This document shows positions 9,243 to 20,638 of a DNA stretch of 64,000 nt, in pieces (within the stretch, counting starts at the first letter, position 1; every line of letters begins with the position of its first letter). Source of the DNA: Mycobacterium marseillense. Lineage in GTDB: Bacteria > Actinomycetota > Actinomycetes > Mycobacteriales > Mycobacteriaceae. The notes beneath the pieces are model-generated. The model worked only from the letters and a program-made list of their open reading frames with translations, was not told the DNA's origin and did no database searches. A program made the translations under genes and the position numbers. Location: assembly GCF_010731675.1 (NCBI RefSeq), contig NZ_AP022584.1, forward strand, positions 1,798,001 through 1,862,000, written 5' to 3'.

Positions 9243-10636
9243 ACCGAACCTCCCAGTGCCTCTTGGTAATCCATGGCGACACCACCCGGGTGGCCGGCGA
9301 GATACCGGTTCGCCCCGGCGGCGGTGCCGAACGGCAGATAGTTCCGCCCGTCTTTGACCCAGAACGCCTTGTCGGCGAACCAGCGAGTGCCGAGTTCGGC
9401 GTCGGGAACGTAGGCCGCGCGGATCTTGGCGCCGTGGCCGACCGCGTCCCGCACGGCCTGCAGCAGGTCGGTCGGGGTGGCGGTCGTCTGCGTGGCGTCG
9501 GTCCCGTCCAGCCACAGCTCGCTGGCCAGCGCGGGGTCGCCGCGCAGCGCCGACGGGTTGGCGGTGCGCGCCCGCGACGCCGCATAGTCGAGCCCGCGGG
9601 CGGTGAACACCGCGCGCAGCGGTTCGTCCACGACGAACTTCGCCACATCGAGGTCGGCGAAGTCGCCGATCGACTTCAGGTACGGCACATCGCTTTTCAG
9701 CGCCTCGACCAGTGACGGCTTCAGCGTGGTGTCGAACGATGTGCCGCCGGGACCGTTGTAGAGGTACACCACCTCCTGGGGCAGTCCGCTTTCCTTGGCC
9801 ACGATGCGGGCGGCCGCAAGCGGCTTGTCGTTCAGGAAATCGGTGGCGTCCAGTTGCGCCTGCAGGAAGGCGCCCAACACCTCCGGGTGCGCCGACGCGT
9901 AGGAGCGGCGCACCACCACACCGTGCAGGGTGGGCAGGTTCAGCTCGGCCCCGTCGTAGAGCAGTTTGGCCTTGCCCTGGTACACCAGCAGCCCCGGCCA
10001 GGCGACGAACTGCGAAAGCGCTTGCACCTGCCCGGATTCCAGCGCCGACGCGCCGACCTGTGGTTGCTGGTTGAGCACCTCGACGCCGCAGGCACCGCCG
10101 CCACAGGCCCGGCGCAGCGCGCGCACCAGGGTGCCGTGGCCGGCCGACCCGACGCTGGCGGACACCTTGGCACCCGCGAGGTCGGCCAAGCCCTTGGCTC
10201 CCGAATCCGGGGTCACCACCACCATGTTGAGCGCGCCCTTGGGGTTGTAGCCGGTGACGGAGACGATCTCGGTGCGGGCCAGCGGGTTGGCCTGCGTCTT
10301 GGAACCGTTGATCAGCATCGGATAGTCGCCCATCGAGCCGATGTCGATCTTCTCGGCGAGCATCTGCGCGGTGATCGGGGCGCCGGTGTCGTAATCCTGC
10401 CACCGCACCGCGTATTTGGTGCCGGTGCGGGTGGTGATGTCGGCCAGGCGGCGTTCGAGGTAGCCCTGCGCGCGCAGCAGCGTGCCGGCGGTGACGGTGT
10501 TGATGGTCTTGGACTGGTATCCCACCACCACGTTGACCACACCCGACGACTGCGACAGGGATTCCAGCGAGCACCCGGAGGTGAACGCGGCGATCGCGAT
10601 CAGCACCGACGCCGGCCGGGCGGCGTGTCGTTTCAT
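9239..10636 (-). CDS. ABC importer substrate-binding lipoprotein (SsuA/NrtA-like)
   Basis: The 465-residue exported protein starts MKRHAARPASVLIAIAAF and has a candidate lipidated cysteine, C22 (TSGC; the -3 position is Thr rather than the usual Leu). The mature part fits the periplasmic-binding-II fold of the SsuA/NrtA/TauA group, with IDIGSMGDYPMLINGSKT near the domain start. It is longer than typical SsuA (~320), so it may have a C-terminal extension of its own. ATG 10636 lies 25 bases after the ferredoxin stop. It should capture the substrate at the outer face of the membrane. Confidence 0.88.
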   Translation of the reverse strand: MKRHAARPASVLIAIAAFTSGCSLESLSQSSGVVNVVVGYQSKTINTVTAGTLLRAQGYLERRLADITTRTGTKYAVRWQDYDTGAPITAQMLAEKIDIGSMGDYPMLINGSKTQANPLARTEIVSVTGYNPKGALNMVVVTPDSGAKGLADLAGAKVSASVGSAGHGTLVRALRRACGGGACGVEVLNQQPQVGASALESGQVQALSQFVAWPGLLVYQGKAKLLYDGAELNLPTLHGVVVRRSYASAHPEVLGAFLQAQLDATDFLNDKPLAAARIVAKESGLPQEVVYLYNGPGGTSFDTTLKPSLVEALKSDVPYLKSIGDFADLDVAKFVVDEPLRAVFTARGLDYAASRARTANPSALRGDPALASELWLDGTDATQTTATPTDLLQAVRDAVGHGAKIRAAYVPDAELGTRWFADKAFWVKDGRNYLPFGTAAGANRYLAGHPGGVAMDYQEALGGSV

Positions 10637-10661
10637 CAAAGATCCTGGGGATAACCGCTTT

Positions 10662-10892
10662 TCAGCGAAGGAGATAGGGCATGTTGACGGTGACGGCGCC
10701 GGTCGGACAGCGGGCCGCGCAGGGGCCGCAGTACCAGCATTCGTCGACATGCATGAAGGCCTTGCCGGTGTCGGGGTTGATGGCCAGCGCGTCGAGCGGG
10801 CAGACCTCCACGCACAGCGTGCAGCCGTCGATGCACAGCGACTCGTCGATCGTCACCGGCACGTCCGCGCGTGTGTTGTTGATCAGCGTCAT
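10662..10892 (-). CDS. small 2x[4Fe-4S] ferredoxin, AprB-like
   Basis: The 76-residue protein is almost entirely cluster-binding. The first set is C20, C24, C27, C31 (CIDGCTLCVEVCP), the second C52, C55, C58, C62 (CWYCGPCAARCP). The second motif, led by Trp-Tyr-Cys, resembles AprB, the electron-transfer subunit of adenylylsulfate reductase, but the long AprB C-terminal tail is missing. The start overlaps the GntR stop by 4 bases. In this operon it is the obvious electron partner for the HEAT-fused flavoprotein. Confidence 0.9.
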   Translation of the reverse strand: MTLINNTRADVPVTIDESLCIDGCTLCVEVCPLDALAINPDTGKAFMHVDECWYCGPCAARCPTGAVTVNMPYLLR

Positions 10893-11647
10893 GGGTTGCT
10901 CCTCGTTTCGGCTCTGACAAGATTGCCGCGCATGGTGATTCGGTCGCCGCGCATCCGGATGTACTCGAGGTCGACGGGGGTGCCGTCGGCGAGGCTGGTG
11001 AGGCGCTCCAGCATCAGCACCGCCGCACCGTCGGGCACCTGCAGCGTGGCCGCCGAATGCGCATCAGCGGGGATGGCCTCGAGCGCCAGCGCCGCCGAGC
11101 CCAGCCGCTGCCCGCTGACCTCCTCGATGAGCGCGAACAGGTCGTCCGTCTCCAGCGGATGGCTCAACACCTGCCCGCCGATGTCCGGGGCGAGATAGGT
11201 GAGGTCCAGGCTGAGCGGCAGGTCACCGAGGTAGCGCAGCCGCTCGACGAACACCGCCTGCTCACCCGGCTTCAGGCGCAACCGGCGGGCCACCGAGGGC
11301 GGCGCGGTGACCGGCATGGCCGCCCGCACCTCGTTGCGCACCTCACCGAGATCCGTGAACGTCTCCTTCAGGCCCATCAGCGCGTCAAGCCCGTGGGCGT
11401 ACTTGCGCTGCGCGACATGGGTGCCGACCCTGGGCCCGCGGTCGATCAGCCCCTCGTGCTTGAGGACGGTCAGCGCCTCGCGAACGGTGTTGCGCGAGAC
11501 CGAGAATTCGGTGGCCAGATCCAGTTCGGCCGGCAGGCCGTCCGGGTAGGCGTCGGCGTGGATCTGCTGGCGCAACACATCGGCGACCCGGCGGGCGCGG
11601 CTGGCCCGCGAGCCCTGAACATCCCCGACGGGTACTGGTTGCGCCAC
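10889..11647 (-). CDS. GntR family regulator with UTRA ligand domain
   Basis: The 252-residue regulator has an N-terminal winged helix at ~15-85 (DLATEFSVSRNTVREALTVL) and a UTRA-type sensing domain at ~100-245, placing it in the HutC subfamily. It heads the operon of ferredoxin, importer and flavoprotein and overlaps the ferredoxin start by 4 bases, so it most likely autoregulates the operon in response to the substrate. The promoter must lie in the 185 bases upstream (11648-11832), which also hold the 3' end signals of the decarboxylase gene. No clear operator palindrome was recognised there. Confidence 0.92.
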   Translation of the reverse strand: MAQPVPVGDVQGSRASRARRVADVLRQQIHADAYPDGLPAELDLATEFSVSRNTVREALTVLKHEGLIDRGPRVGTHVAQRKYAHGLDALMGLKETFTDLGEVRNEVRAAMPVTAPPSVARRLRLKPGEQAVFVERLRYLGDLPLSLDLTYLAPDIGGQVLSHPLETDDLFALIEEVSGQRLGSAALALEAIPADAHSAATLQVPDGAAVLMLERLTSLADGTPVDLEYIRMRGDRITMRGNLVRAETRSNP

Positions 11648-11832
11648 GCCGCCACGCTAACGCAGCTCAGGGACCCTTTCCGGGCCGCCGACGAGGGCAT
11701 GTGACGGCGGCCGGGCGCATTGCGCCGGGCCGGGTTCGGACCCGACCAGCGAAAATCTCGGGCCGACGCGCCATTGCGCCACCTGCGGAGAGCCGCCGGC
11801 CTTGTGATCTGGGTGAGCAGAACCCGACGCTC

Positions 11833-14694
11833 TCAGGTGTTGTCGGCGACCGACGGCACGGTTTGGGCGCCGCTGGCACCGTTGCGCGCCCCGTTCATGC
11901 CGGAGGCGTCGGCGGGCAGTTCGAACGCCGCGGTCACCGAGCCGACCGCGGCCTGCGCGGCGTTGCGTTGGGCTTCCATGCGCGCGAGCGCGGTCTCGGT
12001 GAAGACCGACAGCCCCAAATCCGGGTTGTACCCGTGGATTTCCTTGACGTCGAGCTGCGCGAGGAAGTAGACGATCTCCTTGGAGACCACCTGGCCGGGC
12101 ACGAGCACCGGGAAGCCCGGCGGGTAGGGCACCACGAAGGTGGTCGACACCAGCGTCTTGCCCTCGGCCAGGCGTCGCCCGGCCATGCCGATCAGCACGT
12201 GTTCGCGGTCGGTCTCCTCGTAGCCGGCGTAGAACGCCGATCGCATGTCGCCGAAGTTGCATTCGTCTACGGGCCGGAACGCGACGTCGAATTCGCTGAA
12301 GTCGGGCAGATGCGGCAGATCCTCGGTGATCTCCTCGACATGACGCTCCTGCAGCGCCCGGTCGGCGACGCTGGCCGCCTTCTCGATGCGGTCGAAATCG
12401 ATTGCCACCCTTCGTAACACGTCGAGCAGGTAATGCACGCTGGACCAGGTGACGCCGATCGTGAAGATCAGCAGCACGCTGTTGATCGACGTCTTGTTGA
12501 TCTGGATGCCGAATCGCTCCATCAGGATCTTCTCGCGGAAGTCGTAGCCGTTCATCCCGGTCGCGCCCACGAACAAGGTCACCCGGGTCGCGTCCAGCAC
12601 AAACTGATCGGAGCGCCACGCCTCGTTCCATTCGGCCAGCGCACCCTGCCTGACCTCGCGGTACGAACTGACCGACGACTCCCGGAATTCCTCTGGCACC
12701 AGGTCGGATTCGTCGAGGATGCGGAACCACTTGCTGATCAGCCGGTCCTTGCGCACCCGGTGCCGGAAGACCAGCGCCATGTCGTAGACCTGCCGGACCA
12801 GCTGGAAGCCCTCGATGTCGACCTGGCGGCGCGCCAGGTCCAGCGACGCGAGGAGCTGCTGGTTCGGTGAGGTCGACGTGTGGGTCAAGAACGCCTCCCC
12901 GAACGCGTCGCGGGTCAGCGCGTTGAAATCCTGGTCACGGACGTGGATCATCGACGCCTGCCGCAGCGCCGACAGCGACTTGTGCGTGGAGTGCGTCGCG
13001 TAGACGCGGACCCGGGCGGTGGTCGGGTCGGGCATCAGCTCGCGCTCGATCCACTCCGAGCGGTCGACGCCTTCCATCGACGCGGCCCATTTCCGGTATT
13101 CCTCAACGTATTCCGGCGACACCAGCATGTGCTCGAGGCGTTCGGCGGCCACCATCGCGGTCCGCTGCCGCGCCCACGGCACCGCCGTGGCGAAGGCGTA
13201 CCACGCCTCGTCCCACAAAAAGCAGATGTCCGGCTTGATCGCCAGCACCTCCTGCATGACCTGCAGCGGGTTGTAGACGACGCCGTCGAAGGTGCAGTTG
13301 GTCAGCAGCAGCATCCGCACGCGATGCAGCTGGCCGGCCGCCTCCAGATCCAGCAGCGTCTGCTTGATGGTGCGCAGCGACACCGCCCCGTAGATCGCGA
13401 ACTGCGGCAGCGGATAGGCGTCCAGGTACAACGGGTAGGCGCCGGCCAGCACCAGCCCGTAGTGGTGCGATTTGTGGCAGTTGCGGTCGATCAGCACGAT
13501 GTCACCGGGCCGGGTCAGCGACTGCACGACGATCTTGTTGGCGGTCGACGTCCCGTTGGTGACGAAGTAGGTGTGATCGGCGTTCCAGGTGCGCGCGGCC
13601 TTGTCCATCGCCTTTTTGATGTTGCCGTGCGGGTCGAGCAGCGAGTCCAGACCGCCGGAGGTGGTGGAGGTTTCGGCCATGAAGATGTTGCGGCCGTAGA
13701 ACTCCCCCATGTCCTGCAGCGACCTGGAGTTGAAGATGCTGGCCCCGCGCGCGACGGGCAGCGCGTGGAACTGACCGACCGGCGCCGCCGCGTACGCCCG
13801 CAGCGCGTCGAAAAAGGGTGTGGCATAGCGGTTGCGCAGACCGGCGAGCACCGTGCTGTGCAGATCGGTGACGTCGTTGAGCCGGTAGAACGTCCGGTCG
13901 TAGACGTCGGGTTCGGTGTCGTCGCCCGCCGCGATCGACTCGTCGGTGAGCAGGTACAGGTCGATGTGGGGCCGCAACTCCCGGATCCACTCGCCGCACT
14001 CCACCCAGTCGTTGGCGCGATCGGGAATGACCCCGTCCGCGTCCTCGTTGGGCCCGAGCAGCGTGTTCATCAGCGGCAGGCGGTCGCGGGAGCGCAGCGG
14101 CAGGTCGTCGCGGATGATCGCGGCCTGGATCTCCCCGTTGAGGGCGACCGCGGTGATGGCGTCCTCGACGCTGGGGACCACCAGGATCTCGAACTGCACG
14201 TCGTCGGACGGACACCGCAGCGCCCGCAGGCATTCGGCCAGGCTGTCGGGCGCCGTGCTCGGGGCGTCGTCGGCGAGCAACACGGTGTAGAAATGCTGCT
14301 GTTTGGCCTGGGCCACCAGCTCCTGGTCATCCAGCGGCGCCGAGGTGTCGAAAAGGCCTGCGCGGTCGCCATATTCGCTCAGCAGCCGCACGGCCAGGGA
14401 GACCTCTTCGGTGAGCCGCACCGTGGACAGGCTCTCCAGGTGCGCGCGGAAGACCGCCAGGTTTCCCGCACCCGGGTACAGCCAATAGCGCTCGTAGGCG
14501 GCGATGCGATCCATCAGCCGCTTCACCCGGGCCACGTCGTGGGTTTTGTCGAGCCCGGCGAGATCCACCTCGGCGAGGTGACGGCAGGCGTCGTCGAGCA
14601 GGTTCCAGGTGTCGACACGGGCGTACGACGGGTTGGCCACGGCCGCCAGCGCGGAGACTCTCAGTCGTCGCGGCTGGGTGCTGTATCGAATCAT
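11833..14694 (-). CDS. PLP-dependent Orn/Lys/Arg-type decarboxylase
   Basis: This 953-residue protein is the mycobacterial homologue of large fold-I basic amino-acid decarboxylases (Rv2531c type). An N-terminal response-regulator-like wing (~1-300) precedes the catalytic domain. The PLP lysine is K572 in THSTHKSLSALRQ, the cofactor Asp is D495 in LWDEAW, and the FVTNGTSTANK motif is at ~377-387. The substrate (Arg, Lys, Orn or another) cannot be decided by eye. A C-terminal domain with VPYPPGFPVLVPG is typical of the family. The start is ATG 14694, 95 bases after the membrane gene stop. Confidence 0.9.
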   Translation of the reverse strand: MIRYSTQPRRLRVSALAAVANPSYARVDTWNLLDDACRHLAEVDLAGLDKTHDVARVKRLMDRIAAYERYWLYPGAGNLAVFRAHLESLSTVRLTEEVSLAVRLLSEYGDRAGLFDTSAPLDDQELVAQAKQQHFYTVLLADDAPSTAPDSLAECLRALRCPSDDVQFEILVVPSVEDAITAVALNGEIQAAIIRDDLPLRSRDRLPLMNTLLGPNEDADGVIPDRANDWVECGEWIRELRPHIDLYLLTDESIAAGDDTEPDVYDRTFYRLNDVTDLHSTVLAGLRNRYATPFFDALRAYAAAPVGQFHALPVARGASIFNSRSLQDMGEFYGRNIFMAETSTTSGGLDSLLDPHGNIKKAMDKAARTWNADHTYFVTNGTSTANKIVVQSLTRPGDIVLIDRNCHKSHHYGLVLAGAYPLYLDAYPLPQFAIYGAVSLRTIKQTLLDLEAAGQLHRVRMLLLTNCTFDGVVYNPLQVMQEVLAIKPDICFLWDEAWYAFATAVPWARQRTAMVAAERLEHMLVSPEYVEEYRKWAASMEGVDRSEWIERELMPDPTTARVRVYATHSTHKSLSALRQASMIHVRDQDFNALTRDAFGEAFLTHTSTSPNQQLLASLDLARRQVDIEGFQLVRQVYDMALVFRHRVRKDRLISKWFRILDESDLVPEEFRESSVSSYREVRQGALAEWNEAWRSDQFVLDATRVTLFVGATGMNGYDFREKILMERFGIQINKTSINSVLLIFTIGVTWSSVHYLLDVLRRVAIDFDRIEKAASVADRALQERHVEEITEDLPHLPDFSEFDVAFRPVDECNFGDMRSAFYAGYEETDREHVLIGMAGRRLAEGKTLVSTTFVVPYPPGFPVLVPGQVVSKEIVYFLAQLDVKEIHGYNPDLGLSVFTETALARMEAQRNAAQAAVGSVTAAFELPADASGMNGARNGASGAQTVPSVADNT

Positions 14695-14789
14695 GACCTC
14701 ACCTGTTCTTCTCGGATCGCCGCCGCTGCAGTCCAGCTCGTATTGTCAACCCGCCGCGCCCCGCCCGTGGTCGTTTCACCTCAGCTTGA

Positions 14790-15176
14790 TCAGCGATCCG
14801 GCTCGCCGTCACCTTCGATCATCCGCCGGTTGGCGCGGGCGTCCGCCCACCGCAGCACGGGCAACTCCCGGCGGCGGGCCGGCAGGTCGGTGACGTCGCT
14901 GAGCGCTCGCACCACGCCCTGCGTCAGGCCCATGATCGCGGCCATCACCGGCAGCAGCGGCTGCAGCGGCCGGGCGGCCGAGCGCACCGTGCTGATGCGG
15001 CGGGCGACTGCCACCCGTTCGACGCAGTGATAGAGCCAGGCGCCCACCCCCAGCGCGAAGATCGAGAGCACCGAGGCGACGATGGTCCACCCGTAGGCGG
15101 CGCACACCACCGCACCCACCACCACCGTCGCAGCCAGCACGGCCGCAACGACCAGGCGCAGCTCCAACCGGCTCAT
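14790..15176 (-). CDS. small two-helix membrane protein (Rv2532c-like)
   Basis: This 128-residue protein of unknown function has two adjacent hydrophobic segments (residues ~8-30 and ~33-48), then a basic, soluble tail rich in Arg and Asp. ATG 15176 overlaps the nusB stop by 4 bases, which fixes the start although the frame is open further upstream. It sits between nusB and the decarboxylase, as in M. tuberculosis. It is probably a membrane-anchored accessory protein; no motif allows more. Confidence 0.8.
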   Translation of the reverse strand: MSRLELRLVVAAVLAATVVVGAVVCAAYGWTIVASVLSIFALGVGAWLYHCVERVAVARRISTVRSAARPLQPLLPVMAAIMGLTQGVVRALSDVTDLPARRRELPVLRWADARANRRMIEGDGEPDR

Positions 15177-15682
15177 GGCTGCGGTCCGCGCTCCTCCGGT
15201 GTGCCGGCGGCGTCGGAACCCACCGCGCCCCGGACGGCCTGGGCGGCCGCCCTGATCTGCGGGGTCACCAGCATGACGTGGCCGAGCACCCCGTTGACGA
15301 AGCCCGGCGAGTCGTCGGTGGACAGCTCCTTGGCCAGCTGGACCGCCTCGTCGACGGCGACCGGCTCCGGCACGTCGTCGGCGTACAGCAGCTCCCACAC
15401 CGCGACCCGCAGGATGGCGCGGTCCACGGCGGGCAGCCGGTCCAGCGTCCAGCCCTGCAGGTGCGAGCTGATGAGGTCGTCGATGTGTGCGGCGTGTTCG
15501 CCCACGCCCCGCGCCGCCGCGACCGTATACGGCTGCAGGGGCGCGATTTCGGGGTTCGCCTCGGCCAGCCCGGTGCGCACGTCGACCACCTCAGCGGGGC
15601 TCAGCCCGCGCGCCTCGGCTTCGAACAACAGGTCGACGGCGCGCTTGCGAGCCTGATGTCGCCCTTTAACGGGCCGGCTCAC
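15173..15682 (-). CDS. nusB: transcription antitermination factor NusB
   Basis: NusB pairs with NusE on boxA RNA to keep RNA polymerase processive through rRNA operons. The 169-residue protein has the NusB signature: [18 protein letters not shown] at the N-terminus and [18 protein letters not shown] plus [20 protein letters not shown] further on. The start is GTG 15682, overlapping the efp stop as GTGA; the frame is open upstream but only through efp. The efp-nusB pairing is standard in actinobacteria. Confidence 0.95.
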   Translation of the reverse strand: MSRPVKGRHQARKRAVDLLFEAEARGLSPAEVVDVRTGLAEANPEIAPLQPYTVAAARGVGEHAAHIDDLISSHLQGWTLDRLPAVDRAILRVAVWELLYADDVPEPVAVDEAVQLAKELSTDDSPGFVNGVLGHVMLVTPQIRAAAQAVRGAVGSDAAGTPEERGPQP

Positions 15683-16242
15683 GCGTTGACACGTCCCAGG
15701 TAGCTGCCGTCGCGGGTGTCCACCTTCAGCTTGTCCCCGGTGTTGATGAACAGCGGCACCTGAATCTCCGCCCCGGTTTCCACGGTGGCGGGTTTGGTGC
15801 CCGCGCTGGAGCGGTCGCCCTGCAGGCCGGGCTCGGTGTGGGTGACCTCCATCTCGACCGACACCGGCAGCTCGAGGTACAGCGGCGCCCCGTCGTGGAA
15901 GGCCACCTGCACCGGCAGGCCCTCGAGTAGGAACCGGGCGGCGTCGCCGACCAGCGACTCCGGCAGCGGGTGCTGCTCGTAGTCCTGGCTGTCCATGAAC
16001 ACGAAGTCCGAGCCGTCGCGGTACAGGTACGTGGAATCGCGCCGGTCCACGGTCGCGGTTTCCACCTTCACCCCGGCGTTGTACGTCTTGTCGACGACCT
16101 TGCCGGAGAGGACGTTCTTCAGCTTGGTGCGCACGAACGCCGGGCCCTTGCCGGGTTTGACGTGCTGGAACTCGACGATCTGCCACAGCTGGCCGTCGAT
16201 CACCAGCACCAGTCCATTCTTGAAATCGGCAGTGCTTGCCAC
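15679..16242 (-). CDS. efp: translation elongation factor P
   Basis: EF-P relieves ribosome stalling at polyproline stretches. The 187-residue protein has the KOW-like N-domain and two OB folds. K32 in [10 protein letters not shown] is the position modified in E. coli (Lys34 there), followed by the [10 protein letters not shown] and [16 protein letters not shown] signatures. The start is ATG 16242. It is first in the efp-nusB-membrane protein run, with its promoter in the 126 bases upstream. Which modification enzyme acts on it, if any, is not shown here. Confidence 0.97.
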   Translation of the reverse strand: MASTADFKNGLVLVIDGQLWQIVEFQHVKPGKGPAFVRTKLKNVLSGKVVDKTYNAGVKVETATVDRRDSTYLYRDGSDFVFMDSQDYEQHPLPESLVGDAARFLLEGLPVQVAFHDGAPLYLELPVSVEMEVTHTEPGLQGDRSSAGTKPATVETGAEIQVPLFINTGDKLKVDTRDGSYLGRVNA

Positions 16243-16368
16243 GGTTCGGTACGTCTCCTCGGGAATGGACAGTCGCTACGGGACTGTCTGTGACTTGTCG
16301 GCCAGTTTAGAGTGCTCGCCGGCCAAGGCCCGCGGCCCGGGGTCGGGGGCGGTGACGGGCGGAACGCG

Positions 16369-16593
16369 TCAGCGGTGGGCCCGTTGGGCGTCGACCCGGG
16401 ATGGCTCCTCGGGTGACGGCAGCGGCTTGATCATCGTCAGCAGCGGGACGCGCAGCGTGACGCCGCTGGCGAACGGCACGTGCACGGCGAAGTAGACGAT
16501 GTGCATTTCCAGCCGTGTCTCCCGTAGGGGCTGGGCGTACACGTCCCACCGGAAATCCCGCAGGCGCGCCAACCCCCGTGCCACCCCGTTCAC
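16369..16593 (-). CDS. hypothetical small protein between efp and pepQ
   Basis: A possible 74-residue protein beginning at GTG 16593 (VNGVARGLARLRDFRWDVYA) and ending in a Pro/Glu/Arg-rich tail. The middle, LEMHIVYFAVHVPFASGVTL, reads like folded protein with alternating hydrophobics, and the gene fills the gap between pepQ and efp. There is no family match that I recognise and only a weak ribosome site. It could be a lineage-specific gene or a chance ORF in GC-rich DNA. Confidence 0.4.
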   Translation of the reverse strand: MNGVARGLARLRDFRWDVYAQPLRETRLEMHIVYFAVHVPFASGVTLRVPLLTMIKPLPSPEEPSRVDAQRAHR

Positions 16594-16658
16594 GTCCCCG
16601 ACCTTACTCGCGGGCGCAACCCCCCGACCCGGCTCGCGCGCGACCGCCACCGCCCGGG

Positions 16659-17777
16659 CTAGGACAAAACGGCGAGCTCTTTGGGGAATTTGGTGAGCAG
16701 TTCCGGGGCCTGCGCGCGGCCCTGCTCGGGCACCACCAGGGTGTCCTCGATGCGGACACCGCCGCGGCCGGGCAGGTAGACGCCGGGCTCCACGGTCACC
16801 ACGGATTCGCCCAGCAACGTGCCGGTGGAGGTCGCTCCGATGCCGGGCGCCTCGTGGATCTCCAGGCCCACGCCGTGGCCCAGGCTGTGGCTGAACTGCT
16901 CGCCGTAGCCGGCGTCGGCGATCACCTGGCGGGCCGCGGCGTCCACCCCGCGCAGGTCGGCGCCGGCGCACAGCGCCTCGCGGCCGGCCCGCTGCGAGTC
17001 GGCAACCAATTGGTAGATCTCCAGCTGCCAGTCGGCCGCCTTGCCGAGCACGAACGTGCGCGTCATGTCGGAGTGGTAGCCGCCGACCAGCGCGCCGAAG
17101 TCGATCTTGACGAAATCGCCGGCCGCCAGCGCCGCGTCGGTGGGGCGATGGTGCGGGATCGCCGAGTTCGGCCCCGCGGCCACGATCGTCTCGAACGAGA
17201 TCGCGTCGGCCCCGTGGTCGAGCATCAGGGCCTCCAGCTCCCGGCTGACCTCGCGCTCGGTGCGGCCGGGCCGCAGCCCGCCCCGCGCCACCAGGTCGGT
17301 GAGCGCGGCGTCGGCCGCCTCGCAGGCCAGGCGCAGCAGGGCGACCTCACCGGCGTCCTTGACCTCGCGCAACGCCTCGACGGTTCCAGCGGCCTTCACC
17401 AGCTCGGTGCACGCCTTCCGGTCGTTCAGCTCGCCGGTCAGGGCGTCGAATCCGTCGACGGTCACCACGTTGCTTTCGAAACCCAGCGTGCGCGCGCCCG
17501 CGTCGGCCGCCTGGCCGACGAGATAGCGCCCCAGCGCGCGTTCGATGGCGACGTCCACATCCGGCGCCTGCTCGGCGGCCTGGGTGCGGTAGCGGCCGTC
17601 GGTCGCCAGCACGGGGCCTCGGTCGTTGAAGTCGTCGGCGAACACCAGCAACGCGCCGTTCGACCCGGTGAATCCGGAGAGATAACGGACGTTGACCAGG
17701 TCCGTGACCAGCAGCGCATCCAATCCATTGGTCTGCAGCCGCGCTCTGAGCCTGTCTCGACGCTGTGAATGTGTCAC
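16659..17777 (-). CDS. pepQ: Xaa-Pro aminopeptidase / M24 family peptidase
   Basis: The 372-residue cytosolic metallopeptidase removes N-terminal residues before proline or cleaves X-Pro dipeptides. The N-terminal creatinase-like domain (to ~130) precedes a pita-bread domain with the M24 metal ligands visible in VKIDFGALVGGYHSDMTRTF, SHSLGHGVGLEIHEAPG, VTVEPGVYLPG and GVRIEDTLVV. All five expected ligand positions are kept, so it should be active. ATG 17777 faces the divergent Rv2536-like gene across 33 bases, a very short shared promoter zone. Confidence 0.93.
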   Translation of the reverse strand: MTHSQRRDRLRARLQTNGLDALLVTDLVNVRYLSGFTGSNGALLVFADDFNDRGPVLATDGRYRTQAAEQAPDVDVAIERALGRYLVGQAADAGARTLGFESNVVTVDGFDALTGELNDRKACTELVKAAGTVEALREVKDAGEVALLRLACEAADAALTDLVARGGLRPGRTEREVSRELEALMLDHGADAISFETIVAAGPNSAIPHHRPTDAALAAGDFVKIDFGALVGGYHSDMTRTFVLGKAADWQLEIYQLVADSQRAGREALCAGADLRGVDAAARQVIADAGYGEQFSHSLGHGVGLEIHEAPGIGATSTGTLLGESVVTVEPGVYLPGRGGVRIEDTLVVPEQGRAQAPELLTKFPKELAVLS

Positions 17778-17810
17778 GGGTCTTGACGGTACTCGCTACG
17801 CTTTTGGGCC

Positions 17811-18506
17811 ATGAGTAACTGGATGCTGCGCGGATTGGTGTACGCCGCGGCGATGGTCGTCGTTCGATTGTTCCAAGGTGCGCTGATCAACGCGTGGCAG
17901 ACCCAGGCTGGTTTGTTCAGCGTGGTGCTGCTGCTGCTGTTCATCATCGGGGTGGCGGTGTGGGGCGTTCTGGACGGCCGGGCCGACGCCATCGCCAACC
18001 CCGATCCGGATCGCCGCGGCGATCTGGCGATGACCTGGCTGCTGGCCGGCCTGGTCGCGGGCCTGGTCAGCGGCGCCGTCTCCTGGCTGATCGCGCTGGT
18101 GTACACCGGCCTGTACACCGGGGGCCTGCTCAACGAGCTGACGACGTTCGCGGCCTTCACCGCGCTGTGCGTCTTCCTGCCCGGCATTATCGGCGTGACC
18201 ATCGGCCGCTGGCGGGTGGACCGCAATCCCCCGCCGCGCCGGCCCGGCACGGACGAGGAACGCGCCGACACCGACGTGTTCTCGGCGGTGCGCGCCGACG
18301 ACGCGCCCACCGGTGAGATTCCCGCGGGCGGCGCGCAGGCCGAGGAGCGGACCTCCGCGGTCGCTACGGCCGAGCGCGAGGGGCCCACGGAAGCGATGCC
18401 CACCGAGGAATCCCCCACCGAGACGATCGCCAAGACCGAGGACGACCCCAAGACCGAGGTCATCCCGACCGCCGGCGAGCCGGGCGCGGAGCCGAAAAAG
18501 AACTAG
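17811..18506 (+). CDS. B-4DMT-type membrane protein (Rv2536-like)
   Basis: The 231-residue membrane protein has four hydrophobic segments in the first ~125 residues (around 8-25, 33-50, 70-95 and 105-125) and a long acidic C-terminal tail rich in Thr, Glu and Pro, probably cytoplasmic and disordered. It matches the conserved Rv2536 family, named B-4DMT transporter in some annotations, without a proven substrate. ATG 17811 is divergent from pepQ. It ends 26 bases before the convergent aroQ stop. Confidence 0.8.
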   Translation: MSNWMLRGLVYAAAMVVVRLFQGALINAWQTQAGLFSVVLLLLFIIGVAVWGVLDGRADAIANPDPDRRGDLAMTWLLAGLVAGLVSGAVSWLIALVYTGLYTGGLLNELTTFAAFTALCVFLPGIIGVTIGRWRVDRNPPPRRPGTDEERADTDVFSAVRADDAPTGEIPAGGAQAEERTSAVATAEREGPTEAMPTEESPTETIAKTEDDPKTEVIPTAGEPGAEPKKN

Positions 18507-18532
18507 CCGGCAACGTTGGGCGCGGTGGCCAA

Positions 18533-20637
<2,105 letters not shown>

Positions 20638-20638
<1 letters not shown>

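Noticed and set aside
11648..11832. GC-rich inverted repeat (GGCGCA/TGCGCC) between the decarboxylase and GntR genes
   Set aside because: Loop too small and arms short; could be a weak terminator but is not distinct from background in this GC-rich DNA.
12880..15030. 716-codon open frame on the plus strand opposite the decarboxylase and its neighbours
   Set aside because: Arg/Gly/Val-rich antisense shadow typical of high-GC DNA; it crosses two genuine genes and shows no family features.
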